A stretch of 64,000 nucleotides of DNA from Struthidea cinerea (GCA_013397865.1 VZTI01005324.1:128610-192609); one strand, 5' to 3'; shown: positions 48,058 to 61,436, counted from the first letter of the stretch. Notes: generated by a model not told the origin, from the letters alone. Numbers and translations are program-made.

Positions 48058-51053
48058 AAACTGCATTCTTTGGAAAAGTAATTCCTAGCTAATATTTCAT
48101 ATTGTATAGTTAATCTCTAAAGGACTTTGATACATCTCTTTTCTGTCCTTTGCAAGTGGTTTTGATTAGAGAGTACCAAGGAATATACTTGCCATGAAAA
48201 AATACTATCAAAATTATGTCTGTATTCCCTTAATGATGTAATTATTTTGTTTCAGAATAATTAGGATTACTTTAATATCAAGTGGTGAATTTATCACACT
48301 TCTGTCCTTAGATTTTTGAATTCACCAGTGATAAAACAATTAATTTATTCTAGTCTTCCTGGCAGTATTTTTATCTATGAGAGTGTTTTCTTTGACAAGG
48401 AACATAATGAAAGTGTTGTAAAAAAAGTGAATAATTTGAGATCATCAAACATTTGAAATATAAAATAGGTATAGGTATTTGACTTCTATGTATTTTAAAT
48501 ATAACAAGGATGATTTTAGACTCAAAATCCCACAAATTCTTTTGGAATTGTATGACCTTGACTATTATTTCCTCACTGTTGCTGGAAAGACTTATATCTC
48601 AAGGTTATTCCTTTTTGCCCTTTAAAAAATGAGGGTTTATTTCCCCTTTTCCAGGCAGTGGGACCTTCACTGGACTGCCACAACTTCTCAAACATATATA
48701 ACAAATATATCAAAAATATAACATTCAGGATTCTAAAGACAATTTTTGAACTTGAATCTTGTATATTAGCCACGTCAAGAAAGTCCAGTGACTCAAATAA
48801 TGTATTAATTTACAGAACTTTCCAAAAATTGTACATCATGGAACATACTCCCTCTTAAGCTCATGCCTACATGAACCTTCCCCTGCGCGAAATTTGTCAT
48901 GGAAGCTGCCATGTAAATTGATTTTCACTGAATAAAGCAGGTGACGTGGAAGTCTAGATTCCTCTCCACTTGATGAGAAATTGGATATGGCATTAATGAT
49001 CCCATCCAAAGGGAGAATGACAAAAGGGGCAGTTCTTCAGCTCGCGGAGCCATATTCAGCCCTGTGGCATGAGTGCCCAGCCAAAAGTCTGTTTCTTCCA
49101 TGCCAGTGGTGATTTTGAGCCAAGATTAGGGTTTCATTTATGTAAATAATCAGGAGAATGTTGCTCTTTGGACAAGTGTGAGTGCGATGTGTAAGCGAGG
49201 CATCCCAGTAGCTGCTTTTCTACCACTTCCACTATTTTGTTTAGATTTTTTAAAATGTGCAGCATATTCACTTCCAGAAATTATGCCCTCTCCTGTTCAG
49301 AAGAGCACTGAAGGCAATATTTATATCAAGCCAGCTGTTTAATTTGCCACAAAAACTATGAAACTCTTCAGTGAGTATATATTATCGTTAAAGTTGCAGC
49401 AGACAGATAACAAGGAAAAGGTACAGGATAAAATTTCTTGAGGGAAAGCTACTTTTCTGTGAAAAATGTAAATCCCCTACACTGCTGCATTGTTCTGTAT
49501 AACAGCCATTTAGATATAAAATCAGATCCGTCAAGCAAGAAATGACACTAATCTTTGGAGATTTGGTAGGAAAAAAAAGCGAAAAAGGAAAAAGGAAGAA
49601 ATTAAAACACAAAACTCCTCATATCTTTCACAGTGGGAATGAGAAAAATAAGGATGTGGTCTTCCTTGGGCATTACATTTATCTCCTACTGATTCTTGAT
49701 TTTAAGACCAAGAAAAGGCATCACTACCATAGGAACTGGAACTGGAGTTAGAAATGTGTGTTACAAAACAGTCACTGAGAAGATGCCTCCACTCTATCGG
49801 AACACAGAGTAAATGCCTTAAATGCAGGGGGTTTTAATACACTGGGTGCCATGTGGAACTACCAAGCAAGGGTTTAAGCATGCAAATTTTAGGGTGCAGA
49901 TTCAGAAACGCAAAACAGTGCCTGCAGAAACAAGGGTATACAAATTGCAGGCCTTTTGTGAAACTATGAGGTTTCCCCGTGCTGCCCACGTAACTGGTTC
50001 AGCGCGAAACATTTACGTCTTCAGGTGCTCCACCACAGATAAATTACCCCCCCGCCCTTTTCTTTCATTTTAAAAGCAGGCATTTTCAAAGAATTCGTGC
50101 TTGCTCCTGCACTCAAGAAGAGTAAACCAAAGCAGTTTCTTCTTACAAAAAATCCTGTTTGCTTGGTTGTTTAATATTGTTCTGGCTGAGGAAAGCATTT
50201 AATGAATCATTAATTCTTGCAGTGGGGAAGGGGAAAATTTAGCAATGTTTGTTAACCTAATGTGGTTAAAAATTCCTTTTAAATAACTTGGGGTTAAAAA
50301 TGGATTTAATCTTCTTTTTTTTTTTTCTCTTTTTTTTTTCTCCTATTTAAGCCATAAAACCCTTCTGTAGTACCTTGTTGGATGATTTTCCCTGATTCTT
50401 TTATAGCCATTAAAATCCTCTAAGCTAGGAAAATGCATAATAACTATTATTACAAAAGCCATAATCAATTATAAAGATGATGTTTTCTGCTTTACCTCCC
50501 ATGCTGACACAATTTTTTAAACCCTAACAACAGAATCAATTATGGTTTTTTTCCCCCCATTTCGTTCTGCAGCAGGTTGCTCTCTTGAAACACTCTTAAG
50601 AAAAAAAAAACAAACAAAACAACAAGACCCCAAACCAACCAAAGAAGAAACTCCTAGCTCCAAACCACAGTAAATATTAGAATAATATTATTTCTCAGGA
50701 GTATTTGAGCTTCTTTTCCTACCACCACTTGTGTCCTGTATGACAAATTTGTTCATAAATTCTGGTTTTCTAGACAATGTATTTTAGGTCATGTGTCTCT
50801 CTCTGCATGTTTTTCTTCCTAAAATGGTTCAAGGGCAATGGAAATTAGTGAGCAGTTAATGGAATAGTTGCATATACATAAATAACCAAAAGAGCAAAAT
50901 CATAGGAATAAAGTTGATAAGTTTTATCAAATGCTTTATCGTAACTTGGTCTTTCACTGAGTGTAAGAATGTAAATGACTATAAAAAAAAATTGAGTACC
51001 AGCATTATTTGCTAGTTATAGGGGTATACCTTTAGAGAGTTATCAGGACTGAG

Positions 51054-51112
51054 GTTTTTTTTTTGTTTGTCTGTTTCGTATTTTTGGCTTGTTTGTTTGT
51101 GGGGTTTTTTTG
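51054..51112. repeat. T/G-skewed simple sequence
   Basis: T-runs broken by G, with TTTGTTTG units: the opposite orientation of the A/C tracts. Confidence 0.85.
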
Positions 51113-51441
51113 TGTCTTGATCTGTTCATTTGCTTTGCATTTGGGACTGAGTGTTTTTTATTGCATTTTAAGCTCCATTTCTTGTATGTTTCTACTTAAG
51201 CAACGCCCAAATTCTGAGTCATCAAATTTCTGTGACATTTGACTCCTTTCATGAGATGTTTCACGTACCTTTACATACCTCAAACCAAGAAATGAAAGTG
51301 ATGTTCTCCAAAAGCTTTTGAACAACACTGGGTGACTGCATGAAAGCAATAACAATGACCATGGAGTAAAAAAAAAAACCAAAAAACTTCCCATTCTCTC
51401 CTCACTGGATAAGTTCAGGTATTTGTGGAGTTTATTTGGCC

Positions 51442-51470
51442 TTTTTTTTTGTTGTTTTGTTTTGTTTTTG
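51442..51470. repeat. (TTTTG)n-like simple sequence
   Basis: A T-run, then TTGTTG and TTTTGTTTTG units. Confidence 0.85.
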
Positions 51471-52371
51471 AAAACCCAAACAATTTGTTACTTTTTTATG
51501 TTTTCCCATGCTTCTATCTTAATTAATCATCCTCTCCTGCTTCAGCAAAAGCCCTCATAGAATGTAGTTTCTGTGGTCCAAATGAATTCCCAGAAATCCT
51601 TTCTTGAACTATTCCTTTATTAAATTTTAAAACTGAAACACATTTCCTTTAATAAAGGCCCAAGATTTACTGCAAATGTTCACAGATAAACCCGAAGTAC
51701 ATGAAGTTTCTTGAAGAAGAATATAATTTATGGAGCAAATTTCCTATTTAATATGTCTCTAATTCACCTGGCACACCTTCACCAAGTCCATCACATTTTC
51801 AAGGCTGAAGTCAATGACACTTCTCAGAATATGTTTCCTGGTGGGTTCAGTCTATCAGCTGTGAATTATTGGACACACCCGGAAAATTTAAACCTGCAGC
51901 TCCTTTGGGTATTCTCAGCTGTCTTTATTGAGACTGGGAGTGGTTAAAAAAAATTATAAAACTCCTTTGCAGTGATTCTGGGGATTTCTGGGGTCTGAAA
52001 ACAAGTGTTTTGTCACCCTGTTCCCACTGCTTGTAATGCCACCCTAAACACTGCTTGATTTTCAAGAGTAAATCCCAGCTGTTTCCCAGCTGGGGCAACA
52101 TGAGCTTCCTCTGAGCAGCATTCCCATTAGTTTCAGCACACAATCCATTTTTTACAGCTACAGTAGGGTTTTTTCTACTTTTATTAAGAAGGAAAGTATG
52201 GTTTTGAATGGCGATTAAGAGACAGGGGTGAAACTACCTGGACTGGCAGAAATAAAACAAACACCCCCGTCTCAATCATCAGATAAGAAACTATTATATT
52301 CATGAGTACCTGAAGAACATTTATATATAAATAAAAATTGACATTTTCCATGCCTTAATTAAAGTCTCCCC

Positions 52372-52991
52372 TGATGGGGGAGAGTTTTAGCCTCTTTGCC
52401 AGGAATTCAGGAGGCGAACGGGAACTTCAGCAGTCTCTGCTTTCAGATAGTTGTTTATTGAGTCTTATCAGAGAAACAGAGTCACTGACGTGACCCAGAC
52501 ACAGCACAGGGCAGAGAATGCAGGAGAAGCCCGCATTATCAAGATTAGACAGTCTTTTTAAAGGTAAATTATCCAATGAAAACGTAAAACGAAAGATATT
52601 TTCACTTTTTCACCAATGTTCCATAACTCACTTTGTCACGTACACAGGAACTGCGGAATTCTTTATCCAGTCACCTTAAACTACTTCTACTGCAGAATAT
52701 GGAGGAATAGAAGAAGAAACAAGAAGGCTGGAGAACAACAACAATCCTCCATTTTGAAGTTTTTTACCTTTTATCTATTTACTACATTAACAAACCCAAA
52801 GACCCTAAATTTTCACCTTGTGATAATCTTACATAACATTCTATCACCTCGTTCACACCAGTGTAGATTCCAACTCTTCCCAAAGGGTAGGTAGTTTTCT
52901 CCATGGGCAAAGGTCAAAGACAGTGTTGTCCAGGGGCGTAGAATCCTTCAAAACAGGCAGAGAGATATTCTCTGCATTCTGGATTCCAACA
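52372..52991 (-). mobile_element. Probable solo LTR of an endogenous retrovirus
   Basis: Minus strand: begins TGTTGGAATCC and ends CTCTCCCCCATCA, giving TG...CA ends over 620 bases. An AATAAA polyadenylation signal (plus-strand TTTATT, 52454-52459) lies about 80 bases before the 3' end, as expected for R-U5. A TTTAAAAAG-type TATA-like motif (plus-strand CTTTTTAAA near 52553) and a CCATTTT stretch lie upstream. No target-site duplication could be read, because a (AATA)n array directly abuts the 5' end and may have erased it. No coding sequence adjoins. Confidence 0.6.
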
Positions 52992-53011
52992 ATAAATAAA
53001 TAAATAAATAA
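52991..53011. repeat. (AATA)5 microsatellite
   Basis: Five AATA/TAAA units directly at the LTR edge. Confidence 0.92.
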
Positions 53012-54719
53012 GTAAAATAGATATGTATATACACACCTTTATACACTAAGCTTTAAGGTTTCCTTAAATTAAAAAATTCCTTTAAGAGGGAGACAGCTCA
53101 TTACCACCAGTGCCAGAAACTTCTCCTCTGTGCCTGTCTCCAGAGTTGGATGATTGTCACTTATTTTCTTCCCTGCTCAAAGTTAAGGCAGAGAAAGTGT
53201 CATCACAGGGCAGCTTTGCCTAAGCTGAACTTGTCTGAGCAGAGAAAGGGATGCTTATGATATTGCAGAATTTATTTCACAAAAGGTGATGAGGTTTTAG
53301 CTTCATGGATATATTTCACTGGGAAGCATAAACGACCTCTTTATATCTTTTTTTTTTTGTTCTGTGCTTCTCTCTCCTCTGCACTCACTTCTACCAAAAA
53401 CATTCCTGCAGCACTTTGAAGGTTCTGAAAATAGAGCAAAGCCAGAAGCTGTCATTTTGTCACTGCTATTGTGCTGAATGCTGAGATGTGCTCAAATGCT
53501 GCCATGAGCCTTTTATGACAATATTTGATATCTGGTGAATAGAAAATACATCACTGTGAGATGAGAGGATCCAGTTTGTGTAATCATGATCATGGTGCTG
53601 CCTGAATGGACTCCCTTGGTAGGAACACAAGAAACACACTCAGGATTGTCAGTATTTTATCCATATCTTTAATTTTCCCCAGGCACTGTCTGCCCCCAAA
53701 ATATCTTTTTTTAAGTGCCCAGGGCAGATTTCACCCCTCAGCATTTTGCCGTTTCCCATTTTGTAACCTACATGCCAGCTTTTGTATTCCTTCAAGAATG
53801 AAAGGGAATATAAGCAAGGTTAATAATGGTGGGAAGATTTGGAACATCAATGCCTACTTTTTATTATTTTAATTTTTTTTTCTATAATTCATGTAAGAAT
53901 ATATGACAAATATTTTGAAAATAATTGTTTAGTAAGAAAAGAAACAAATAATTGTTCCTGATGCAATCACACCAAGTATTTTTATTTATTCTGCTGATGG
54001 AGAAAATAAATAGGAAAAAAAAACCCCAAGAAACACACAGTTCTTTTGTAAATCTTTGATTTTCCAAACATCCATACTTGCACTGCTATACTTATTTATT
54101 CCTGATTCATTTTACCAAAAACAAGATTTCAGCGGGGATTCTTGTGTGACATTTGAATGTTTAAGGTGTACCCAAAGCCCAAGTTAGGCTGGGAAAGGCT
54201 GTATTTGTTCTGCAGGTAATTTAGCAAGGCAACTCTACCCAGATCAGTGGTCTGATGTGCTGCTGAAGCGGCCTGTCCTTTCTAGAGCCATGGAGAGTTG
54301 TCTGAGTCATGTCTACATGCACAAAATGCAACAAACACACTGGAAAAGGCAGAGTTGATTCAATTCGCAGCGCAGGGCTTTGGTATTTTCATGCTTGTGG
54401 TATGTTGAGAAGTATTACTGAACATATAGAGCCATGTCCAAGAGGCTTTGATTCCCAGGCAAATAAATAACCATTAGCTTTTAAAGTAATAATTTAAGTA
54501 CATTTAAAGTGCAACCCTCCAGAGGATGAAACTGCAGTTCTCTCATAGCATCAGGTTAAGGCCCTGTGAAGCAGCTTGATTGTTCAGCTTGTCATACACA
54601 GGACACAAATCCAGATTCAATTTGGCCCTGAGCGAAGGGTGATAAACTTTATACAGCCAATAAAGCTTTGCTTAAGAATCTCCTGTCTTCAGGCACAGGA
54701 AAAAGTCACACATCAGCCT
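53012..54719. other. Unannotated AT-rich DNA
   Basis: No recognised gene, RNA or repeat. Confidence 0.5.
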
Positions 54720-55405
54720 CAAGGAATCCTAGAATACCGGGGTATCTGGGGCTGGAAGGCACCTCTGGAGCTCACCCAGTCCAACCCCCTGCCCAGGCAG
54801 GGTCCCCTGGAGCAGTGGCACAGGAACGTGTCCAGCTGGGCTTGGGATGTCTCCAGACAGGGACACTCCAGGCCCTCCCTGGGCAGCTGTGCCAGGGCTC
54901 TGCCCCTCCATGGACAGAAGTTCTTCCTGCTGCTGGGGTGCAACTTGGGCTGGTTTATTTGATGGCCACTGCTCCCCATCCTGTCCCTGGCACCGCGGAG
55001 CAGAGCCTGGCACCATCCTCTGGCAGCCCTTGGAGGTGTCTGTGTGGATTGATGGGATCCCCTCTGAGTGTTCCCTTCTCCAGCCTGGCCAGGCCCAGCT
55101 CCCGCAGTCTCTGCTCGTCACAGAGATGCTCCAGACCCCAAATCCTCTCTGTGGCCTCCCCCGGACCCTCTCCAGCAGCTCCTGGTCTCTGCTGCCCTGA
55201 GGAGCCCAGGACTGGCCCCAGCACCGCAGAGGTGCCTCGGCTGGGCGGGGCAGAGGGGCAGGATCCCCTCCCTGACCTGCTGCCCACACTCTGACCGATG
55301 CAGCCCAGGCTCCCCCTGGCCCTCCTGGCCCCAGGACACTCTGTCAGCTCCTGGGCACCTCGTCCCCCACCAGCACCCCCAGGTCCTTCTCTGCAGAAGA
55401 ACTTT
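54720..55405 (-). mobile_element. CR1 LINE, about 690 bases of 3' sequence
   Basis: Reverse complement of CR1. From the left it shows the tail end (CCTAGAATACC), 'GGCTGGAAGGCACCTCTGG', 'CACCCAGTCCAACCCC', 'CCTCCCTGGGCAGCTGTGCC', 'TTCTCCAGCCTGGCCAGGC', 'CCCCGGACCCTCTCCAGCAG' (the region where CR1 encodes its last ORF2 residues) and 'CCAGCACCCCCAGGTCC' at the right edge. The reading frame is broken. It is the longest CR1 copy here, and its GC content explains open frames of 208 and 186 codons on opposite strands. Confidence 0.92.
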
Positions 55406-55591
55406 GTCAGAGTGTGAGAACAGACCCTTCAGGAGGGCTGGTCACTGAAATATCTGTCACTTAAACAGATTTCACTGAATATATCAGCAGCAGAGGAACA
55501 TTGCATGACATTACCTTCAATGATGTATTTGATACATCCACTTCCAATACCATTTAGTATGGGGTTGAAATATTTTCCTTTCCTCCAGGGA

Positions 55592-55597
<6 letters not shown>

Positions 55598-55656
<59 letters not shown>

Positions 55657-55660
55657 NNNN

Positions 55661-55695
<35 letters not shown>
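55598..55695. repeat. Poly(A) tract with a 4-N gap
   Basis: Pure A from 55598 to 55656, Ns at 55657-55660, and A again to 55695. No AATAAA precedes it closely, so I do not call a processed pseudogene. CR1 does not end in poly(A), so it is not the tail of the neighbouring element. Confidence 0.95.
55657..55660. other. Assembly gap (4 N)
   Basis: Four unknown bases within a homopolymer, probably an assembly break whose real length is unknown. Confidence 0.99.
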
Positions 55696-55696
<1 letters not shown>

Positions 55697-57543
55697 AAAG
55701 AAAAATAGAAGAAAGGGCCTAGCTACACTTCACAGGTTTTATTGAAGTGAACTTTTAAAGGAAAATAATCAAGAAACAGTGTGAATATTAACCTTTAAGA
55801 AAGAAAGAGAGCGTTACATTTTTAGCCTAAACTGAAGCAAGACACTTTTAATTATATATCAATACCAGCAATATTAATATGAAAAGCAATAAAAAGAGGG
55901 TAATAAACAGAGGGTAGCCTGATGCTAAGTCATTATTACTTTAAGATAATTTTTTTCAACAGAATTTTCATGAAGTGTGGAGAAAGTTGTGACAACATGG
56001 TCTGAATTTCTTTATTTCCATGTGAGGCAGTTTAAACTTTCCTGCAACATTTTGCTTCATGTTCAAGGTAAGATATATTTAACTAACATTTTAGCTTTTA
56101 GGTATTCACATAAATTACTATTATGTGCATATATACATACACCTAAGTGTTTCTTTTCCCTTTTGAAGATGATAGAAGATATCTATTTTGAAATAAATGT
56201 GGCGTCCTACTGTATCTTCCCTCTCACCATACCAAAGTTACCAACTGTGTCATTACCATGTAGGGCACTTCTGCACTTAAATCATCTGCAGGAGCACAAG
56301 GAATTTCTGCATCCATGGGTAGCCCAGTTGTCACTGAGAAATTTTTGTCAGGACAAAATTAAAATATATTCAACCAGCATTCCATACAGTTTGTCTTCCC
56401 TAAAAATGTGCTCAGAATCTCTGCTAGAGACATAATAAAATGCAGTTCTTAATATTTCGTTCACTAAACCCATTAAGAAATGGGTGTGGAATACCATAAA
56501 ATATAAAAATGAGTAGCAAAACCAAACCAAACCAAAATTAAACATATTTAAAATAAGATCAAGGTGTGAATAAAGATTTCACCTCTCATAACAAACCAGA
56601 CTGCCAGTTTATAATACTTTGTTTTCAGGTTGGTCAAAGAAAGGTTGTCAAAACAGCACCATCATCATTTTTATTGGTGATATTCACTGAGCATCTAAAG
56701 TGGTTCTGCCTCCCTGAAACAACACGTTTTGCATCCATCGTTGTTTTCACTGTGAATCAAATTTTAAATACTCTCTGCTTTGCCCAAGAAAGGCAAAGGA
56801 GCCATTATTTACAATAATCACATTTTAATTCAGATGAGGAATGATAATCTAAAAACTGATTAAAGAAATTTACTGAGGGGATTTTGTGTGCATAGCTTAT
56901 TGTCTTTGGTAGGACTGAGCTCAGGAGTGTGGTTCTAACTAATACTAATTCTAACCAATACAAGGAACTGGCAGGAATACAGAACACAGAACTGGTGAGG
57001 TATCACCAGGAACATGGATTTTTGTTTTGGTGGGTTTTTCCCCTCAAGAAAAAAAATTTCTAGTCATTCATTATACATGCTTACAGGAGTCATGGAAGAT
57101 GAAGCATAGGAAGAGTGTACATTGTCTGGACCCTTCAGAAAATACTGTTGATATTACAACAACAAATAATTCACAGCTTTGCAGTGCAGGCAGCAGTGTG
57201 GGTAATAAAGAAGAGATATTAAAAAATTGGAAGCTGCATGCTGGTTTACATGGAATGTATCAGTTGACTTTTTAAGGGAGTGCAAAGAAGATGTGTTATT
57301 TCATGAACATGTAGCACATTTCACTCATAAACATGTGGGCTCAGCCCTCCTACCTGGGCTTTCAACCTATCAAAGGTCTGACCAGACCTCTGTTAATTTG
57401 GTTCATGTGATAGAAGAGCCAGTGTTCGTCATCATTGTGGGCTTCTTTGAATCTCAGTGGGCAATTTCTAGTGACGGATTCATCATATTCTACATTTTTA
57501 ATTTTCCAGATACATCGTTTTCTACACCTGAATGGAGGTTATA
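55696..57543. other. Unannotated AT-rich DNA
   Basis: A 152-codon open frame at 55977-56435 shows no domain, signal peptide or repeat pattern and is probably chance. Nothing else is recognised. Confidence 0.45.
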
Positions 57544-57846
57544 GCAAGGTGTGAGTTGGGCTCTGCTCCCAGGAGACAGGGACAGGAGGAGAGGGAACGG
57601 CCTCAGGCTGGGCCAGGGGAGGCTCAGGGGGGACACCAGCAGGAATTTCCCCATGGAAAGGGTGCTCAGGCCTTGGCAGGGGCTGCCCAGGGAGGTTTGG
57701 AGTGCCCATCCCTGGAGGTGTCCAAGGAAGGGCTGGAGGTGGCACTCAGAGCTCTGGGCTGGGGACAGGGTGGGGATTGGGCACAGGTTGGACTCAATGG
57801 TCTCAGAGGTCTTTTCCATCCTAAATGGTTCTGGAATTCTAAGATC
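57544..57846 (+). mobile_element. CR1-type LINE, 3' end fragment
   Basis: Plus-strand landmarks are 'AAGGTGTGAGTTGGGCTCTG', 'CTCCCAGGAGACAGGGACAG', 'GGAACGGCCTCAGGCTGGGC', 'GGCTGCCCAGGGAGG', 'CCATCCCTGGAGGTGTCCAA', 'CAGGTTGGACTCAATGGTC' and the tail GGAATTCTAAGATCATAG. Frames of 130 and 134 codons on opposite strands are shadows. Confidence 0.93.
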
Positions 57847-58827
57847 ATAGACAGTGTTCCTCAAATGGTGAAAGGGAGCCACAAATTTTCATCATTCCCT
57901 CAAAATGGCCTCTCTTCTTTCTGTCTTCTTTTCTGAGTTGAAGGTGATTTTGATGGGTTGGGTTGTTGGGTATTTCTGTTTTATCTGATGTTTTTTTAAG
58001 TGTAATATGTAGGTATCAGAGTAAGCAGGGAATAATTTATATTACTTTATTGACATACAATCTAAAATTCCCTAAAATTCCCTGAAAATTCTGTTCTTAG
58101 GTTTTATTTTTATGGAATTCTAAAAACACAGAATGGCTGCAAGGTGCTTGGCTGCTCCTTGGGGTTAAATCATGACAGTGTTCAACAACAAAACATGCTA
58201 TGGATAAGTTACTATGATAATTTAAACCTGGGTTTGAAGAATTTATCATAAGTGAAAGGAAAAAAACCCAAACCCAACAACAAATCTAATAAAGACTCTG
58301 GTGTTTCGAAGATCCAAAGCTGTAAATTTAAGAGTTCTACTACAGAGTAAAAGAGACTAAGTATGAAATATAAATTTAATTCTACAAAGTCATTAAGTGA
58401 AAAGTAATAAATACAGACTTTTTTTTGGTAGAAAATTGCGATTTAGTTTGTTATTTAATTAGAAAATTGTTATCAAATGGAACCAGGTAAAACCAGGTAA
58501 AACAAAAAGGACATGTTCAAAGTAGGACACAATTCATCACCTTGAAACAATATACTGTGGGTGAAAGAAGTGGGCATGGATTGAAAAAGTGACTATATTC
58601 ACTTCTGGAGGAAAAATCCACCAAATACCTACATTGTCTAGCACCTGACCTGTGCCATGCCCTCGTCCTGGTATCTGTCAGCAGTCCCTGTGGAGAGGGG
58701 GATGGACTGTATAAACAAAATTACACTTTTCCTGTTGCTTAAAAATGCTACTTGGGTTATAGATACTCATCTGTAAATGAGTCACTGGCATTCAATTGCA
58801 TTCATTGCTTTGATGGCCTTTATGTAT
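57847..58827. other. Unannotated AT-rich DNA
   Basis: Nothing recognised. Confidence 0.5.
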
Positions 58828-58982
58828 CAAAAAAAAGGAAAAAAACCTAACAAAAACCCCACAAACAAACAAGCAAACAAACAAAAAAACCCCCAATAAA
58901 CAACAACAAAAAAACCCCAAACAAACTCAAAAAACCAACCCCAAAACCAACAACAAAAAACCCCTACCAAACAAAAAAAAAG
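58828..58982. repeat. A/C-skewed low-complexity t­ract
   Basis: AAAC, AACCCC and CAACAA units make up nearly all of the plus strand; same class as 6244-6530. Confidence 0.93.
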
Positions 58983-59521
58983 TCACCACTCGGTCCTTAC
59001 TGAATGATGTTTTTGGGATATTTCCCAGCATAAAAGCCATCAGCTGAGCCTGGACACACAGTTTATGTGTCTTGGCAGCCGTGTTTGTGGTTTGTGTTTG
59101 GCTATCAGCCCCCGACAGGGCTCCTGTTTTTTCCACTTTTCTCATCCCAAATCAGTCTGTTTTCTCTAAGATCAACCAACATAGACCAAACCAGGTGCAA
59201 CTCATATCTTACAGCTGCGGGAGAGGAGACTGGATGTTTTTGGACAAGTAGGTCTTGAGAAGTTTTGATGTAGAGCCAAGTAAAGTCTTCTCAAAATTCA
59301 TGGAAAATATTTTTGCTGTGTTTTGTGCTCCTGTTTAGTTAAAAATCAGGATAGATTTAGTTAAAAATTTGGAAAAGATGGTGAAATAAATTTTAAAAGG
59401 TGATTTTAACACCCTCAGAAAGCAATTTTTCTTGGCTTTAATTTTTAAAAAAAATTCTTAATTTATTTTCATCATGAAAATAAAATATAGAAAAATAATT
59501 GTTTTAAAGCAAGTTGTCTTT

Positions 59522-59552
59522 TATACATATACATATATAAATATATATATTT
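59522..59552. repeat. AT-rich (TATA/CATA) patch
   Basis: TATACATATACATATATAAA followed by ATATATAT and a T-run. Confidence 0.85.
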
Positions 59553-61436
59553 TTTCCTGAGCTAATAATCCAATACTAGTCATTACCCTTGAATATGTAA
59601 TTTCCAATCAGAGAAAAGCTTTCATCTGGATGTGGTCCTACCTTTCAAAGTGCCACGTGGCTTCTGTTTTCCTCAGGTTTTGTAGAAAGATTTTGGGTTA
59701 ATGCATGGATTCTTAAGAGTTCGCAGAACAGATGAAATTCAAAGTAAGAAAATATGAAAGAAATTTAGAATAAAAGAAAGAAAGTGAGATGTGTTTTAAT
59801 GTGACACTGAAAAACCAGTATTAGATAAAGTGGCATTTAACTTCAGCTTTGTGTGCTGAGGCAAAAATAAATTAAAATTTCTGAATTACCTTCTTTGGGA
59901 TGAGATTAATGTTTCCCTGAAAATGCTGCGTCCACCACTCCTTTCACTCACGATATTCATGAAAGTTAGGTATTCATGTTCTCTGTTGCATTTTTTTTAA
60001 ATTTAGAAATTTAAAGTTTTATTTTCCTGACTATTAAAGACAGTAGGAAGCGTTCATCCATCTCTCATCTCTGCTCTCATCTCTGCTTCCCCTACAGTTA
60101 ATTTATAAGGTTTATCCATGTTCCAGCATCTCCATCTGGATGGTCAGGTGTCCAGGAATGCTCGACTGCCATCAAACCCAGCAGAAGTCCTAAACCCACA
60201 TTTCCTTGGAGCAGAAATTCCTGGGTTTGTTTTGGTGAGCTCTGACACCCAGCAATGGTTTTGGCTCTGTCTGCACTCTGCTTTTCCAGCTCAGAGCCAC
60301 CCTGCCTGCCTGGCTGAGAGGAATTGCCGTGGGGGCAAAGAGTGTTTCTAGGCTGTGGCCAAAAATCAACAGCCACGCTGCTGCCCAAGGCCAAACCTGG
60401 AAACACCATAATTATGGCATTGCTGGGATCAGAGTCCCAGAGAGACTGAGATATCCTTAAGCTTTAATAGTGTCTGTCTGGCTTTGGAGAAAATACTAGT
60501 TTAGCAGCAGCTGTTGACAGGTTACCAGAGAAGCTTAAATCAAAAGGTGAAAAATTAATGCCAAAAGAAAACACGTAAGGCAGGTAGAACCTCTTCCAAA
60601 AAAAAAAAAAAATCTAATCTGCAAGTACAAGAATTGTGTTTACAGGCACCATATAAATTGTTTGGGTTCAGAAAAAACGATCCAAAACCAGTTGGACCAA
60701 ACTAACGACTGTCTGGAACAGCTGGAATATATCAATGCCACAGGGTAGAGGGATGGACAGCTAAATCATTTCTTTTGTCCCATAAAATTACTGGCCAAAG
60801 ACAGGGTTTGAATAACTAAGCAAATACCAACAGATATAGTCTTGTTTGTTTGTCAGTGTGGTCGATCTAGATGAGGGTTTGCATTTCTGAAGCCAAGGGT
60901 TTTGTTGTAAATTATGTATCACCCAGGATCTCAAGTGAAGAAGGCAATTTTGAACCCAGTTTGTGATCACTCTGGGTTTCTGATGAGAAAATACAGTATT
61001 TTGAGTAGCTTAGTGCAGAGAGCAGCTGTTTCCAGAGTGGGGCTGAAGCACCTGCAGTCCTTTTGAAAGAGAATTGTTTTGGGAGATATTGCAAGAATAA
61101 TTTGGTGTCCACTGCAGAGCAGACGTAATACCCATTTCGTAAATGTAAATATTCTATTCCCAGAGGTTCTGCACTGACCTTTCATTTTGAATTTTTGCCC
61201 TTTGCCAGGATTTTGAGACAATATGAACCATGAAGTTTGAAACACAGTGCTGCATTTATCCACTTCAAAAGCAATACCGGACACTTTTAACATGTAAAAG
61301 TCCTCCTGGGACAAAACCTCTTTGCTTATGATAAATTTTGTTTTCTCTCCCTATTCTCTTCTTCCTTAAGAGAAGACTTTTAAAACATCTACTATTTCTC
61401 CATTGGAAATTCAGGTAATAGGAAGGCAACAGCATT

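Larger units (their letters stand above)
46850..52371. other. Unannotated AT-rich DNA
   Basis: Contains the exon-like pieces 47270-47455 and 47766-48057, a possible conserved patch at 48885-49215, an A/C patch at 50598-50645, and two T/G patches at 51054-51112 and 51442-51470. No recognised gene. Confidence 0.45.

Noticed and set aside
54668..55294. 208-codon plus-strand and 186-codon minus-strand open frames
   Set aside because: Both lie in the GC-rich CR1 copy; the reverse complement matches CR1 text, and the frames are not the CR1 ORF2 frame.
55977..56435. 152-codon plus-strand open frame
   Set aside because: No domain, no repeat pattern and no convincing splice sites; the length is possible by chance in this many bases.
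57490..57936. 130- and 134-codon open frames on opposite strands
   Set aside because: Shadows of the CR1 copy at 57544-57846.
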